Source: Syntrophorhabdaceae bacterium
Lineage (GTDB): Bacteria > Desulfobacterota > Syntrophorhabdia > Syntrophorhabdales > Syntrophorhabdaceae
NCBI GenBank assembly: GCA_028698615.1
Contig: JAQVWF010000008.1
Location: 1-64,000, forward strand
Length of the DNA stretch: 64,000 nucleotides
Direction of reading: 5' to 3'
Shown here: in pieces, positions 7,771 to 16,788 of the stretch
Layout: each line of letters begins with the position of its first letter
How positions within the stretch are numbered: the first letter of the stretch is position 1
Position numbers and translations under genes: made by a program
Notes under the pieces: model-generated
The model's database searches: none
Seen by the model: the letters and a program-made list of their open reading frames with translations, nothing else
Told to the model about the DNA's origin: nothing

Positions 7771-10700
7771 ATGGATAGAACGGGAAAGGTCCTCGTCATA
7801 GGGGGAGGCATCGCAGGAATGGAGGCATCCCTCAATCTCGTCGAGGCCGGATTCAAGGTCTATCTCGCCGACCGGAAGCCGAACATCGGCGGGAATATGG
7901 CCCAGCTCGACAAGATATTCCCCACCAACGACTGTTCCATGTGCGTCATGGCGCCGAAGCTTGTAGAGGTGGGGAAGAATCCCAACATCGAGCTTCTCAT
8001 GAACTCCGAGGTCTTCCGTCTGGAAGGGGGTCCCGGACATTTCAGGGTCACCCTTCGCACACGGCCAAGACGCGTCCTCCCCGACCGGTGCACGTCCTGC
8101 GCCTCCTGTTCGGAGGCGTGCCCCCTGGAGGTCGGCAATGTCTACAACGAGGAGATGTCGCTTCGCAGCGCCGCCTTCGTCAACTTTCCCCAGGCCATAC
8201 CCTCCACATACATGATCGACCGGCAGCTCTCCCCCTGCATCTTCACCTGCCCCATCAACCTCAACGCCCGCGACTACATCGGCCTCATCGCCGAAGGAAG
8301 GTTTCTTGAGGCCCTTGACCTTATACGGGAAAAGCTGCCCTTCCCGGGAATCATCGGAAGGATCTGCGCCCACCCCTGTGAGAATGCCTGCCTCAGAGGT
8401 AAGGAAGTGGACCAGCCGCTGGCCATCTGTGCACTCAAACGCTTTGTGGCCGACTACGAAGCACTGAGGCGCGACCCGCCCCTTCCCGTGACGAGCGCTG
8501 AAAGGAAGGGTAAGGTCGCCGTCATCGGCGCCGGACCCGCCGGCTTCACCTGCGCTGTCGAACTTCGCAAGGCGGGCTACGCCGTGACCGTCTTCGACGC
8601 CAATGAAAAGCCGGGCGGGATGCTCTACGCGGGCGTGCCCGCCTACAGGCTTCCCAGAGATGTCCTCACCCGAGAATTCTCCATCGCCGGGAGGATGGGC
8701 GTTGAACTTCGCATGAGCACCAGGGTCGGCGCGGATATCCCCCTCGAGGACGTCCTTACATCCCACGATGCGACATTCATCGCCTCCGGGGCACATGGAC
8801 GGCGCAAACTGGGGCTTGAGAACGAGGATGCCCTGGGCGTGCTGAGCGCCCTCGACCTTTTGAAGGATGTGAACACCGGGAAAGAGGTCTCGCCGGGAAA
8901 AACGGTCTTCGTCGTCGGCGGCGGAAATGTCGCCATGGACACAGCCATCACCGCGCGGCGGCTGGGAGCACAGGAAGTGCATATCGTCGCCCTGGAAAAA
9001 TGGGACGATATGCCTGCCCACCGCTGGGAGATAGACCAGGCCATGGAGGAAGACATCGTCTTTCACAACGCCTGGGGGCCCCGGAGGATCCTCGCTGAGA
9101 ACGGCAGGCTCACCGGCATGGAACTCGCCCGCTGTGTGCGTGTCTTCAACGAGCAAGGCCTTTTCGATCCCCTCTACGATACCTCGGCAACGATCACTTT
9201 CGGGATGGACACGCTCGTCCTCGTCATCTACGAGACTATCGATACGGCATATCTCGCGGCCTCCGACACCATAGAACGGCACGCCGACGGCAAGGTCAGG
9301 GTCGACCCGGTTTCCCTGGAGACGACACGCAAGGGCGTCTTCGCGGGCGGAAACGCCGTGACGGGACCCCGCAGTGCTATTGATGCCATCGCCCAGGGAA
9401 AACGGGCCGCCGAATCGATCGTCAGGCACCTCGAGGGCCGTGACCTGCTCGAAGGCCGTCTTGCCGAGGACGATAAGATACTCGACGAGGTTCCCTTCCC
9501 CGTGCAACACAGGCCGCGGGTCTCCATTCCCAGGGTGGCCATACCCGAGCGCGAAGGTTTCGTGGAAACGGTGGGAACCCTCGACGAAAGGAGCGCCGTC
9601 GAGGAGGCGAAGCGATGCCTGAGCTGCCGACGCTGCCTTGGCTGCGGGGTCTGTGAGGAATCCTGCAGACCCGAGGCGATCGACTACCGCGAGGGGCCGG
9701 TGGAGCATGTCCTCGATGTGGGAAGCATCATAATCGCCTGCGGTTTCGACGAGTTCGATGCTTCCACCATGAAGGAACTTGGATATCTTTCCTGCGAAAA
9801 CGTGCTTTCAAGCGTCGATTACGAACGGATCCTTTCCGCGACGGGACCCACGGGCGCCATCGTTATGCGGCCCTCCGACGGCAGGATACCGAAGAAGCTC
9901 GCCTTTATCCAGTGCATCGGCAGCAGGAACAAGGAGAACCCATACTGTTCCTCCATATGCTGCATGTTTGCCATGGAAGAGGCCATCATCTCAAAGGAGC
10001 ACCACCGCGATATTGAACCGACGATCTTCTACATGGACACCCGCACCTTCGGAAAGGGATATGAAGAACACTATCAGCGGGCCAGGAACGAGTACGGCGT
10101 CCGATACGTAAGGTCGCTGATTTCGAAGGTCTATGAGGACCCCGGCACAAAAGACCTCGATATCACGTACACCGATGAAAAAGGTTTAGTGGTCACGGAA
10201 ACCTTCGACCTCGTCGTCCTCGCCGTGGGCCTTCGCCCCTCCAAACAGCTTGCCGGTCTCGCCCGTGTCATGGATGTGGCATCCAATGAATATGGGTTCA
10301 TCGAAACTGGATCCCTTTCACCGCTTTGCACATCCCGGGAAGGCATCTACGTCTGCGGGGGGTCTTCCTCGCCCAGGGATATATCGGAAACCGTCATCGA
10401 GGGTTCGGCCACTGCCTGCGCCGTCGCCTCGTCGCTCGCGCCTATGCGGTGGCACGACATCGAGGTCCCCCGGCTGCCCGATGAACGAGACGTGGCGGGG
10501 CAGGCACCGAGGATCGGCGTCTTCATATGCAACTGCGGCGTCAACATAGGAGGCGTCGTAGACGTCCCGGAGGTCAAGCGATACGCCGAAGGCCTTCCCG
10601 ACGTTGTTCTCGCCGATCAATACCTCTTCACCTGCTCCCAGGATACCCAGGAAAAGATGAAAAAGATCATCCACGAGGAGAAGCTCAACCGGGTCATCGT

Positions 10701-12180
10701 GGCCTCCTGTTCCACGAGGACCCACGAACCCATCTTCCGGTCTCTCATCCGTGATGCCGGGCTCAATAAATACCTCTTCGAGATGGCCAATATCCGGGAC
10801 CAATGCTCCTGGGTCCATATGCACGAAAAGGAAAAGGCCACGGAAAAGGCGAAGGACCTTGTAAGGATGGCCGTGGCGAACGCCCGTCATATCGAACCCC
10901 TTGAAGAAACGACGCTTCCCGTGGAGAAATGCGCCCTTGTCGTTGGCGCGGGAATAGCAGGCATGACATCGGCGCTTTCCCTTGCCGACCAGGGTTTCGA
11001 GGTACACCTCGTCGAGAAAAGGCCGCGACTCGGCGGCAACCTCGTCAACATCTTCCATACCATCGATGGCATCGATGTGCAGGAATTCCTCGGTGACATG
11101 ATCGAACGGGTCGCGGGGCACGATCATATCAAGCTCCATACCGACTCCGAGGTCGTTGGCTCCGAGGGATTCAGGGGTAGCCTCCTCACCGAGATCATGA
11201 CGGCGGGGCAAAAGGCACCTGAGGAGATCAAGCATGCCGTCACCATACTGGCAACGGGCGCCTCGGAGTACAGGCCCGAAGGACTTTACCTCTTTGGTGA
11301 GGACGAACGGGTCATGACCCAGCTTGACCTCGAAGCGGCCCTGAGCGACATGTCCCTGCCGCCGCCGGAGCACTGCGTCATGATCCAGTGCGTCGGCTCC
11401 CGAAATGAGCAGAGGCCATACTGCAGCAGGACGTGCTGCCTGACCGCCCTGAAGAATGCCATGGCCATGAAAAGAGCGTGGCCCGATACGGAGATCACTA
11501 TCATGTTCCGCGACATGATGACCTACGGTTTTCTGGAAAAACATTACAAGGCCGCGCGGCGGCTCAGGATAAGGTTCATCCGCTTCGCGCCGGAGAACCC
11601 CCCCGTGGTGGAAAAGAAGGACGGCCGATTACATGTGCGCTGCGCCGATACCTCCCTGGGCGAGACGACCGATCACCGTGCGGACATAGTGGTACTTTCG
11701 GCCGCCGTCATTCCCAACGACACGAGCGCCCTGGCGGGCATATTCAAACTGCCCCGCACCCGGGAAGGTTTCTTTCATGAGGCCCACATGAAACTGAAGC
11801 CCATAGATTTCGCCGCGGATGGTTTCTATATGGCCGGTGCCTGCCACTCGCCGAAGAACATCCGGGAGAGCATAGCCGAGGCGACGGGCGCAGCGGCCCG
11901 GGCCGCCACCACCCTCGCGAAGGATACCATCACGGTCGGCGCGGTTGTGGCAAGGGTCGAGGCCGAAAAATGCGCCGCCTGCCTGACCTGCGTTCGTGTG
12001 TGTCCTTTCGGAATACCCGCGATAGGCGACGAGGGTAAAGTCGTCATCGATACCACCAAATGCAAAGGCTGCGGCACCTGCGCCGCCGAATGCCCTGCAA
12101 AAGCAATAGACCTCATGCACTCCCGGGACAGGCAGATAATCGAGAAGGTAAAAGCGGGAATCAGACAGATGACCAGGTGA
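7771..12180 (+). CDS. hdrA: giant HdrA: HdrA-GltD/NfnB-HdrA fusion
   Basis: A 1469-residue flavin/iron-sulfur protein. An HdrA N-terminus with FAD motif GGGIAG leads to a [4Fe-4S] motif at Cys107-117. A GltD/NfnB-like insertion follows: Cys156, 160, 199, 203 and 207 for its clusters, FAD motif GAGPAG at 253-258 and NAD(P)-binding GGGN at 383-386. Next come a Cys-rich motif (616-632) and HdrA-type CIGSRN (Cys715) with Cys726/730/731. A second HdrA module starts at about 915 (CNC at 920-922, GAGIAG at 1059-1064, CVGSRN). Two ferredoxin motifs close the protein (Cys1401-1411, Cys1431-1441). Ordinary HdrA is about 650 residues. Known HdrA proteins bifurcate electrons at FAD; a built-in NAD(P)H site suggests NAD(P)(H) is a direct donor or acceptor. 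Confidence 0.9.
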   Translation: MDRTGKVLVIGGGIAGMEASLNLVEAGFKVYLADRKPNIGGNMAQLDKIFPTNDCSMCVMAPKLVEVGKNPNIELLMNSEVFRLEGGPGHFRVTLRTRPRRVLPDRCTSCASCSEACPLEVGNVYNEEMSLRSAAFVNFPQAIPSTYMIDRQLSPCIFTCPINLNARDYIGLIAEGRFLEALDLIREKLPFPGIIGRICAHPCENACLRGKEVDQPLAICALKRFVADYEALRRDPPLPVTSAERKGKVAVIGAGPAGFTCAVELRKAGYAVTVFDANEKPGGMLYAGVPAYRLPRDVLTREFSIAGRMGVELRMSTRVGADIPLEDVLTSHDATFIASGAHGRRKLGLENEDALGVLSALDLLKDVNTGKEVSPGKTVFVVGGGNVAMDTAITARRLGAQEVHIVALEKWDDMPAHRWEIDQAMEEDIVFHNAWGPRRILAENGRLTGMELARCVRVFNEQGLFDPLYDTSATITFGMDTLVLVIYETIDTAYLAASDTIERHADGKVRVDPVSLETTRKGVFAGGNAVTGPRSAIDAIAQGKRAAESIVRHLEGRDLLEGRLAEDDKILDEVPFPVQHRPRVSIPRVAIPEREGFVETVGTLDERSAVEEAKRCLSCRRCLGCGVCEESCRPEAIDYREGPVEHVLDVGSIIIACGFDEFDASTMKELGYLSCENVLSSVDYERILSATGPTGAIVMRPSDGRIPKKLAFIQCIGSRNKENPYCSSICCMFAMEEAIISKEHHRDIEPTIFYMDTRTFGKGYEEHYQRARNEYGVRYVRSLISKVYEDPGTKDLDITYTDEKGLVVTETFDLVVLAVGLRPSKQLAGLARVMDVASNEYGFIETGSLSPLCTSREGIYVCGGSSSPRDISETVIEGSATACAVASSLAPMRWHDIEVPRLPDERDVAGQAPRIGVFICNCGVNIGGVVDVPEVKRYAEGLPDVVLADQYLFTCSQDTQEKMKKIIHEEKLNRVIVASCSTRTHEPIFRSLIRDAGLNKYLFEMANIRDQCSWVHMHEKEKATEKAKDLVRMAVANARHIEPLEETTLPVEKCALVVGAGIAGMTSALSLADQGFEVHLVEKRPRLGGNLVNIFHTIDGIDVQEFLGDMIERVAGHDHIKLHTDSEVVGSEGFRGSLLTEIMTAGQKAPEEIKHAVTILATGASEYRPEGLYLFGEDERVMTQLDLEAALSDMSLPPPEHCVMIQCVGSRNEQRPYCSRTCCLTALKNAMAMKRAWPDTEITIMFRDMMTYGFLEKHYKAARRLRIRFIRFAPENPPVVEKKDGRLHVRCADTSLGETTDHRADIVVLSAAVIPNDTSALAGIFKLPRTREGFFHEAHMKLKPIDFAADGFYMAGACHSPKNIRESIAEATGAAARAATTLAKDTITVGAVVARVEAEKCAACLTCVRVCPFGIPAIGDEGKVVIDTTKCKGCGTCAAECPAKAIDLMHSRDRQIIEKVKAGIRQMTR

Positions 12181-12258
12181 GAAGATAATGACCAATGGCC
12201 AATTGACCAAACAAGGAAAGGGACGGGGTTGTGTCATTGTCCTTTCAAAAGGAGGCTC

Positions 12259-12687
12259 ATGCAGAACTTCGATCCTCAGATCATAGCCTTTTGCTGCGAG
12301 TATTGAGGATATACCGCGGCGGACCTGGCAGGTTCGATGAGGCTTTCCTATCCCCCATCTGTGAAGATCGTCAAGGTGCCATGCACCGGAAGGGTGGATG
12401 CCATCCATATTCTCCAGGCCTTCGAAAACGGCGCCGACGGCGTATGCCTCGTGGGGTGTCTTGAAGGGGATTGCCATTACATGACGGGAAACATACGGGC
12501 GCGAAAGCGTGTGGAATACGCAAGGCGACTCCTCGACGAAGCGGGCATCGGCGGCGGCCGCCTGGAGATGTATAACCTGTCGTCATCGGATGGCCGTAAG
12601 TTCGCCCAGATAACAAGGGCAATAGCGGAAAGGATCCATGAATTGGGACCAAGTCCGGTTAAGAAAGCTTCAGAGCCCAGGTTTTGA
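12259..12687 (+). CDS. mvhD: MvhD-like [2Fe-2S] subunit with selenocysteine (UGA readthrough)
   Basis: The conventional open frame begins only at 12337, but the conserved N-terminus of MvhD lies upstream in the same frame, interrupted by TGA at 12304-12306. Read from the ATG at 12259, with AAAAGGAGG just before it, the protein is 142 residues. It contains AFCCEYUGYTAADLAG, where other MvhD proteins have a CxxC motif, so residue 16 would be selenocysteine. The rest (YPPSVKIVKVPCTGRVD, VGCLEGDCHY) fits MvhD end to end. MvhD passes electrons from a hydrogenase or formate dehydrogenase to HdrA. Sec-containing members of this family are known in methanogens and reported in Sec-rich deltaproteobacteria. 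Confidence 0.85.
12307..12336 (+). promoter_or_regulatory. candidate bacterial SECIS hairpin
   Basis: Just downstream of the in-frame UGA, CGGACCT (12320-12326) can pair with AGGTTCG (12330-12336), with one G-U pair, around a three-base loop GGC (12327-12329). The loop begins 20 bases after the UGA and contains G. This position agrees with bacterial SECIS elements that recruit SelB. No selA, selB or selC gene is in the window. Confidence 0.6.
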
Positions 12688-12696
12688 GAAAACCTG
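12678..12696 (+). terminator. hairpin at the mvhD stop
   Basis: CAGGTTTT (12678-12685) and AAAACCTG (12689-12696) are perfect complements around GAG, and the hairpin includes the mvhD stop codon. It is followed by AAGCCGTCCTCTC, matching the CCTGAAACCGTC-pyrimidine end of the intergenic repeat family. It lies between the convergent mvhD and SDR genes, so it could end transcription from either side. Confidence 0.55.
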
Positions 12697-12707
12697 AAGC
12701 CGTCCTC

Positions 12708-13445
12708 TCAGACTCCCCATCCTCCTGACACCTTTATCTCCGTGCCGGTTATGTAGGATGCGTCGTCGGAGGCCAAAAAAGCGACTGCTCGGGCAACTTC
12801 TTCCGGTTCGCCTATCCTGCCGAGGATGCTCTCCACTATGATGGGATCCCTGTATTTTTCAGGCATCCGCATGATGGGCGGCGTGCGTATCATGCCCGGC
12901 ACAACGGCGTTTGTCGTTACGCCGTCCCTTCCCCCCTCCCGCGCAAGAGTCTTCGTCAAGCCCAGAATCCCTGCCTTGGCGGCGGCGTAGGCCACCTCAC
13001 CCTTGGCCCCCATGAGACCGTATATGGAGCTTACGTTGACGATGCGGCCCCACTTGTTGGAGCGCATCTGCGGAAGGAGCAGCTTGGAAAGGAGAAAGGG
13101 CACACCGAGATGAATGGAAAGAACGGCATTGTAATCGGTCTTGTCGATCTTCGCCGTAACACCGGGCCTGTCAAACCCGGCATTGTTAACAAGAATATCG
13201 ACCCGGCGGTCCGCAAGAAGCTCATCGATGACCTTCACAAGAGCCTGCGTGCGGGTAAGGTCAATGATCCGGAAAACGACGTCTGCACCTTTCCCGTTAA
13301 GATCGCGGGCAACACGGGGAAGAGTTTTCCTGTTCTTGTCCAGAAGAATAAGGCGTGCCCCCCGACGGGCGAAGACCTCGGCGCATGCCTTGCCGATACC
13401 CTGTCCGGCCCCTGTGATCAGTGCAGTTTTGTCTTTCAGGTTCAT
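12708..13445 (-). CDS. SDR-family oxidoreductase (FabG-like)
   Basis: A 245-residue classical short-chain dehydrogenase. It shows the Rossmann motif TGAGQGIG at 11-18, NNAG at 87-90, Ser139/Ser140 and the catalytic pair Tyr153-x3-Lys157, and ends with the usual TGTEIKVSGGWGV segment. Such enzymes interconvert ketones and alcohols with NAD(P)H; the nearest named types are FabG and acetoacetyl-CoA reductase, but the substrate is not shown. The start is placed at 13445, which has GGGAG at good spacing; an upstream Met adds eight residues. It converges on mvhD. Confidence 0.88.
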   Translation of the reverse strand: MNLKDKTALITGAGQGIGKACAEVFARRGARLILLDKNRKTLPRVARDLNGKGADVVFRIIDLTRTQALVKVIDELLADRRVDILVNNAGFDRPGVTAKIDKTDYNAVLSIHLGVPFLLSKLLLPQMRSNKWGRIVNVSSIYGLMGAKGEVAYAAAKAGILGLTKTLAREGGRDGVTTNAVVPGMIRTPPIMRMPEKYRDPIIVESILGRIGEPEEVARAVAFLASDDASYITGTEIKVSGGWGV

Positions 13446-13605
13446 GACGGCTCCCATTGACATATTCACAAATTCTTGACTGAAACGTCATTATTTTACC
13501 GCAACGGAAGGAATGGTTACAGCAAAATGTCAAAATACTTGATTTCTTCGCTGGTTTCCTTTATTTCCTATGTACAGATCTCCCTTGAGAAGGAAACGAG
13601 GATAC

Positions 13606-13932
13606 ATGGAACTTTTTGTAGTGATGGACAAATCGATACTGGGCCGGGGCGTCTTCGCCGTCTTTTCCAGTCCTGAAAAAGCACAGTCATTCAGCGAGGA
13701 CCTTTACCTGAATACCCGCTTTCGCAGCGAGGTGAAGGCCTGCTCCATTATCGGAGAAACCGGAGCTTCAGGCACGGTCTGGGCAGCACACACCTACGAT
13801 CATTTCTATGATACCCATGTATTCGACGGCATTTATTCAGACAGCAACCTGGCATACGACGCGGTCGGCAAGAAAGGACTCATCATACGATTCATCATCG
13901 ATTCTCCCGAAGACAGGGAGATCATCGCTTAG
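13606..13932 (+). CDS. small protein of unknown function
   Basis: A 108-residue soluble protein starting MELFVVMDKS. The start is chosen because GAGG sits five bases upstream; the frame is open 36 bases further up. It has no signal peptide, membrane segment or cysteine-rich motif (one Cys). Alternating charged and hydrophobic stretches suggest a small alpha/beta fold, and phrases such as AVFSSPEKAQSFSEDL resemble small ferredoxin-fold-like domains, but no family is recognised. It stands alone between the divergent SDR gene and the histidine kinase. Confidence 0.6.
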   Translation: MELFVVMDKSILGRGVFAVFSSPEKAQSFSEDLYLNTRFRSEVKACSIIGETGASGTVWAAHTYDHFYDTHVFDGIYSDSNLAYDAVGKKGLIIRFIIDSPEDREIIA

Positions 13933-14031
13933 AAACAGAACGCGGCTCCGGCACCCATGTGACAAATATCATCGACTTTCTTGAAGGCACCATTTATCCT
14001 AGGTCTTAGCACAGGGGGAGACTGCTAACCA

Positions 14032-16590
14032 ATGAAATTGTCGGGCTTCTTTCCGAAACGTTTCGGGTCCCGTCTTTTCATCATGACGATCATAGCCGGG
14101 TTCATCCCCATCGCGATCTTCAGCATCCTCATCCATACCTTCTCAGACAGTTTCGAATCAAGCATCCAGCGCGCCATCGACGAAGGATATAAAGAGGAGT
14201 GGACCCAGAGCTCCTCCCTCCTCACGAAGATCGGTGAAACATCGATCCGCCAGAAAGCCCACGACATCGCGGCACAGCTCGACCTCACCATTCAATCCCA
14301 TCCGTATATGACGCTCGGCGATCTGAGACGCGATGCAAACTTCCGCAGCGTGGCCGTGCAGGGCATCGGGGAACGCGGATTTACGGGCCTTCATGAAACG
14401 AACACCGGCATCATCCGCTTTCACCGGGACCGCAAGGTCGAAAACACCAGTACCCGGGCCTTCCAAAAAACGCTTCCCGCATACTGGCGGATCATCAACG
14501 CGAACCGCAGCGGCAAACCGTCGGGCGGTTATTTTGACTGGATAGAACCCGATGGGAGCACCGCGCAGAAATACATGTATATCGTGCCTCTGTCCCAGTC
14601 CACTGCCGATGGCAGGCGGCTCAGTGTCTTCGTCACCGCCTACCTGGACGAATTCACGAAACCCCTGAGGGAAGCCCGGGCAATTCAGCAAAAAACGGCG
14701 AGGAACCTTCTCGACACCACGGTGGTTCTCCTCGGGTCCTTTCGCGATAAGGGACTTCTCTTCATGGGTATGGGTATCCTTCTCGTCTCCCTTGCGGCCC
14801 TCGTCATCGGCATGTATTTCTCACGCGGCATCTCACACCTCAGCGAGGCGACACGGAAGGTCAATGACGGAGACTTCGGGGTGTCGGTGCGACCCGTCCT
14901 GTCTGGCGAGATCAGGACATTGATGGAAGATTTCAACCGCATGGTGACCCGTCTCAAAGAGACAACGGTTTCCAAGGAACTCCTCGAAGAGAGTGAAGAA
15001 AGGCTCCTCGAGGCAAATATCGACCTCCGGCGTGAGATCGGCGTTCGCTCCCTTGCCGAAAATGCCCTGGCCGCAGAGAAGGAGCGTCTTGCCGTTACGC
15101 TCTGGTCCATAGGCGACGGCGTGATCACCGTCGATACGGGGGGCAAGGTCATACTCATCAACAGGGCCGCCGAAGCCCTCACCGGATACTCACAGAAGGA
15201 GGCCGAAGGCCGGTCATTCACCGAGATCTTCCCTGTCAGGGGACAATGTGCACAGGCAAACGATGATCCCGTCGGGGCCATCCTGAGAACCACCGAACCT
15301 GCCTCACTTTCAACCCCTTCCACGCTGGTGGGACGCGACGGAACGGAACACCTCGTCGCCGCCACGGCGTCCCTCATCCGAAGGGAAGATGCAACACTCA
15401 TCGGCGCCGTAATTGTGTTTCGCGACGTTACCGAGCAGCACAGGATGGAGGGCGAGCTCCTCAAAGCACGGAAGCTCGAATCCATCGGTACCCTCGCCGG
15501 CGGCATCGCCCATGATTTCAACAACCTTCTTGCCGTTATCCTCGGGAACATATCCTTCGCCAGGATGCTCCTCAGCGCCGACCAGAAAGCACTGAAAAGA
15601 CTCGATGAAGCGGAGAAGGCAACGATCCGGGGCAAGGACCTTTCCTACCGGCTTCTCACCTTTGCCAAAGGCGGCGCACCGGTGAAAAGGCTTACCATGC
15701 TCGATGACCTTATCCGTGACACGGCGGAACTCACGGTAAGCGGCTCCAATTCGAAGTGTGTCTACGAGCTTCCCGACGATCTCTACAGGGCGCAGATCGA
15801 TGAAGGACAGATACGACAGGTCATCCACAACCTCGTCACGAACGCCCGCGAATCCATGCCCGACGGAGGCACGATAACGATAACCGCGCAGAACGTCGAT
15901 CTCATCCATTCTGAGGGACCTCTTTCTCCCGGCAAATATATCCGGCTTGCCGTACAGGATACGGGGTGCGGCATTTCACCGGAAAACCTCGAGCGTGTCT
16001 TCGATCCCTACTTCACGACCAAGGAAATGGGCAGTGAAAAGGGAATGGGCCTGGGATTGGCAATCTGCTATTCTATCATCAAAAACCATAACGGTTATAT
16101 CTCCGTCACATCCCAACCCGGCGCGGGAACCACGGTGCACGTCCATATAGAGGCCCGGGATGCGAAGGTGGAACCATGGCCTGCCGGCAATGCGGTAGAG
16201 GATGGGAAGGGAAGAAAGGTCCTCTGCATGGATGACGAAGAACAGGTCCGGAACCTGGCGGGGCAAATATTGAAGCACATGGGATACGATGTCGAATTCG
16301 CCCGGGACGGGTCCGAGGCCATAGATCTCTTCAGGAAAAGCACCCTGTCGGGCTCGCCCTATGACCTTGTCGTACTCGACCTTACCGTGGCCGGCGGCAT
16401 GGGAGGACGCGAGGCAATGGAGAACATCCTTGCCATTAACCCTGCGGTAAAGGCGATCGTATCAAGCGGGTATGTCAATGACACGATCGTACGGGAATAT
16501 AGAAAGTACGGCTTTTCGGGCGTAATCGCCAAGCCGTATTCCATCGAGCACTTCAGGAAGGTCATCGAAGAGGTCCTGTCCGGATCTTGA
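14032..16590 (+). CDS. hybrid histidine kinase (Cache-HAMP-PAS-HisKA-HATPase-REC)
   Basis: An 852-residue inner-membrane sensor. One membrane helix lies at about 16-35, then a periplasmic Cache-like sensing region, a second helix at about 240-265, HAMP and a coiled coil. A PAS domain follows (about 350-475, with DGVITVDTGGKVILIN). The phospho-acceptor is His494 in GGIAHDFNN, and the ATPase domain carries DTGCGI and GMGLGLA. The C-terminal receiver holds DDEE and phospho-acceptor Asp783. NtrB-like kinases with this architecture often pass phosphate to separate regulators. No response regulator is next to it and its ligand is unknown. Confidence 0.9.
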   Translation: MKLSGFFPKRFGSRLFIMTIIAGFIPIAIFSILIHTFSDSFESSIQRAIDEGYKEEWTQSSSLLTKIGETSIRQKAHDIAAQLDLTIQSHPYMTLGDLRRDANFRSVAVQGIGERGFTGLHETNTGIIRFHRDRKVENTSTRAFQKTLPAYWRIINANRSGKPSGGYFDWIEPDGSTAQKYMYIVPLSQSTADGRRLSVFVTAYLDEFTKPLREARAIQQKTARNLLDTTVVLLGSFRDKGLLFMGMGILLVSLAALVIGMYFSRGISHLSEATRKVNDGDFGVSVRPVLSGEIRTLMEDFNRMVTRLKETTVSKELLEESEERLLEANIDLRREIGVRSLAENALAAEKERLAVTLWSIGDGVITVDTGGKVILINRAAEALTGYSQKEAEGRSFTEIFPVRGQCAQANDDPVGAILRTTEPASLSTPSTLVGRDGTEHLVAATASLIRREDATLIGAVIVFRDVTEQHRMEGELLKARKLESIGTLAGGIAHDFNNLLAVILGNISFARMLLSADQKALKRLDEAEKATIRGKDLSYRLLTFAKGGAPVKRLTMLDDLIRDTAELTVSGSNSKCVYELPDDLYRAQIDEGQIRQVIHNLVTNARESMPDGGTITITAQNVDLIHSEGPLSPGKYIRLAVQDTGCGISPENLERVFDPYFTTKEMGSEKGMGLGLAICYSIIKNHNGYISVTSQPGAGTTVHVHIEARDAKVEPWPAGNAVEDGKGRKVLCMDDEEQVRNLAGQILKHMGYDVEFARDGSEAIDLFRKSTLSGSPYDLVVLDLTVAGGMGGREAMENILAINPAVKAIVSSGYVNDTIVREYRKYGFSGVIAKPYSIEHFRKVIEEVLSGS

Positions 16591-16788
16591 ATAGAATTTT
16601 TACACTTCTTGCTTTATAATAACTGCGATTGTGAGGGAATGACCCGTATCGGGACCATGTCGGTGCTTCGGTCTGACGCAGGTCCTTGTGCCGGTCCGGC
16701 GATCCCGAATCCAGGTTTCTGCCGCGGCGATACCCGGCAGGTGTGATCTCGGGATTGCCGACCCATTTCGTCAAGAAGAGGGGAAACG

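Noticed and set aside
6922-9708. 928-codon open frame on the minus strand, opposite hdrB and hdrA
   Set aside because: It is a codon-bias shadow of hdrB/hdrA: low-complexity Gly/Asp/Arg-rich translation with no domain, antisense to clearly conserved proteins.
10318-11544. 408-codon minus-strand frame opposite hdrA
   Set aside because: Same reason: antisense shadow in GC-rich coding DNA, no recognisable family.
12231-12464. 77-codon plus-strand frame overlapping the start of mvhD
   Set aside because: It has no homology and overlaps the conserved MvhD reading in another frame.
12337-12687. 116-residue MvhD starting after the TGA
   Set aside because: This start removes the conserved Cys motif region; the upstream frame with AGGAGG and the CCEYU sequence explains the data better.
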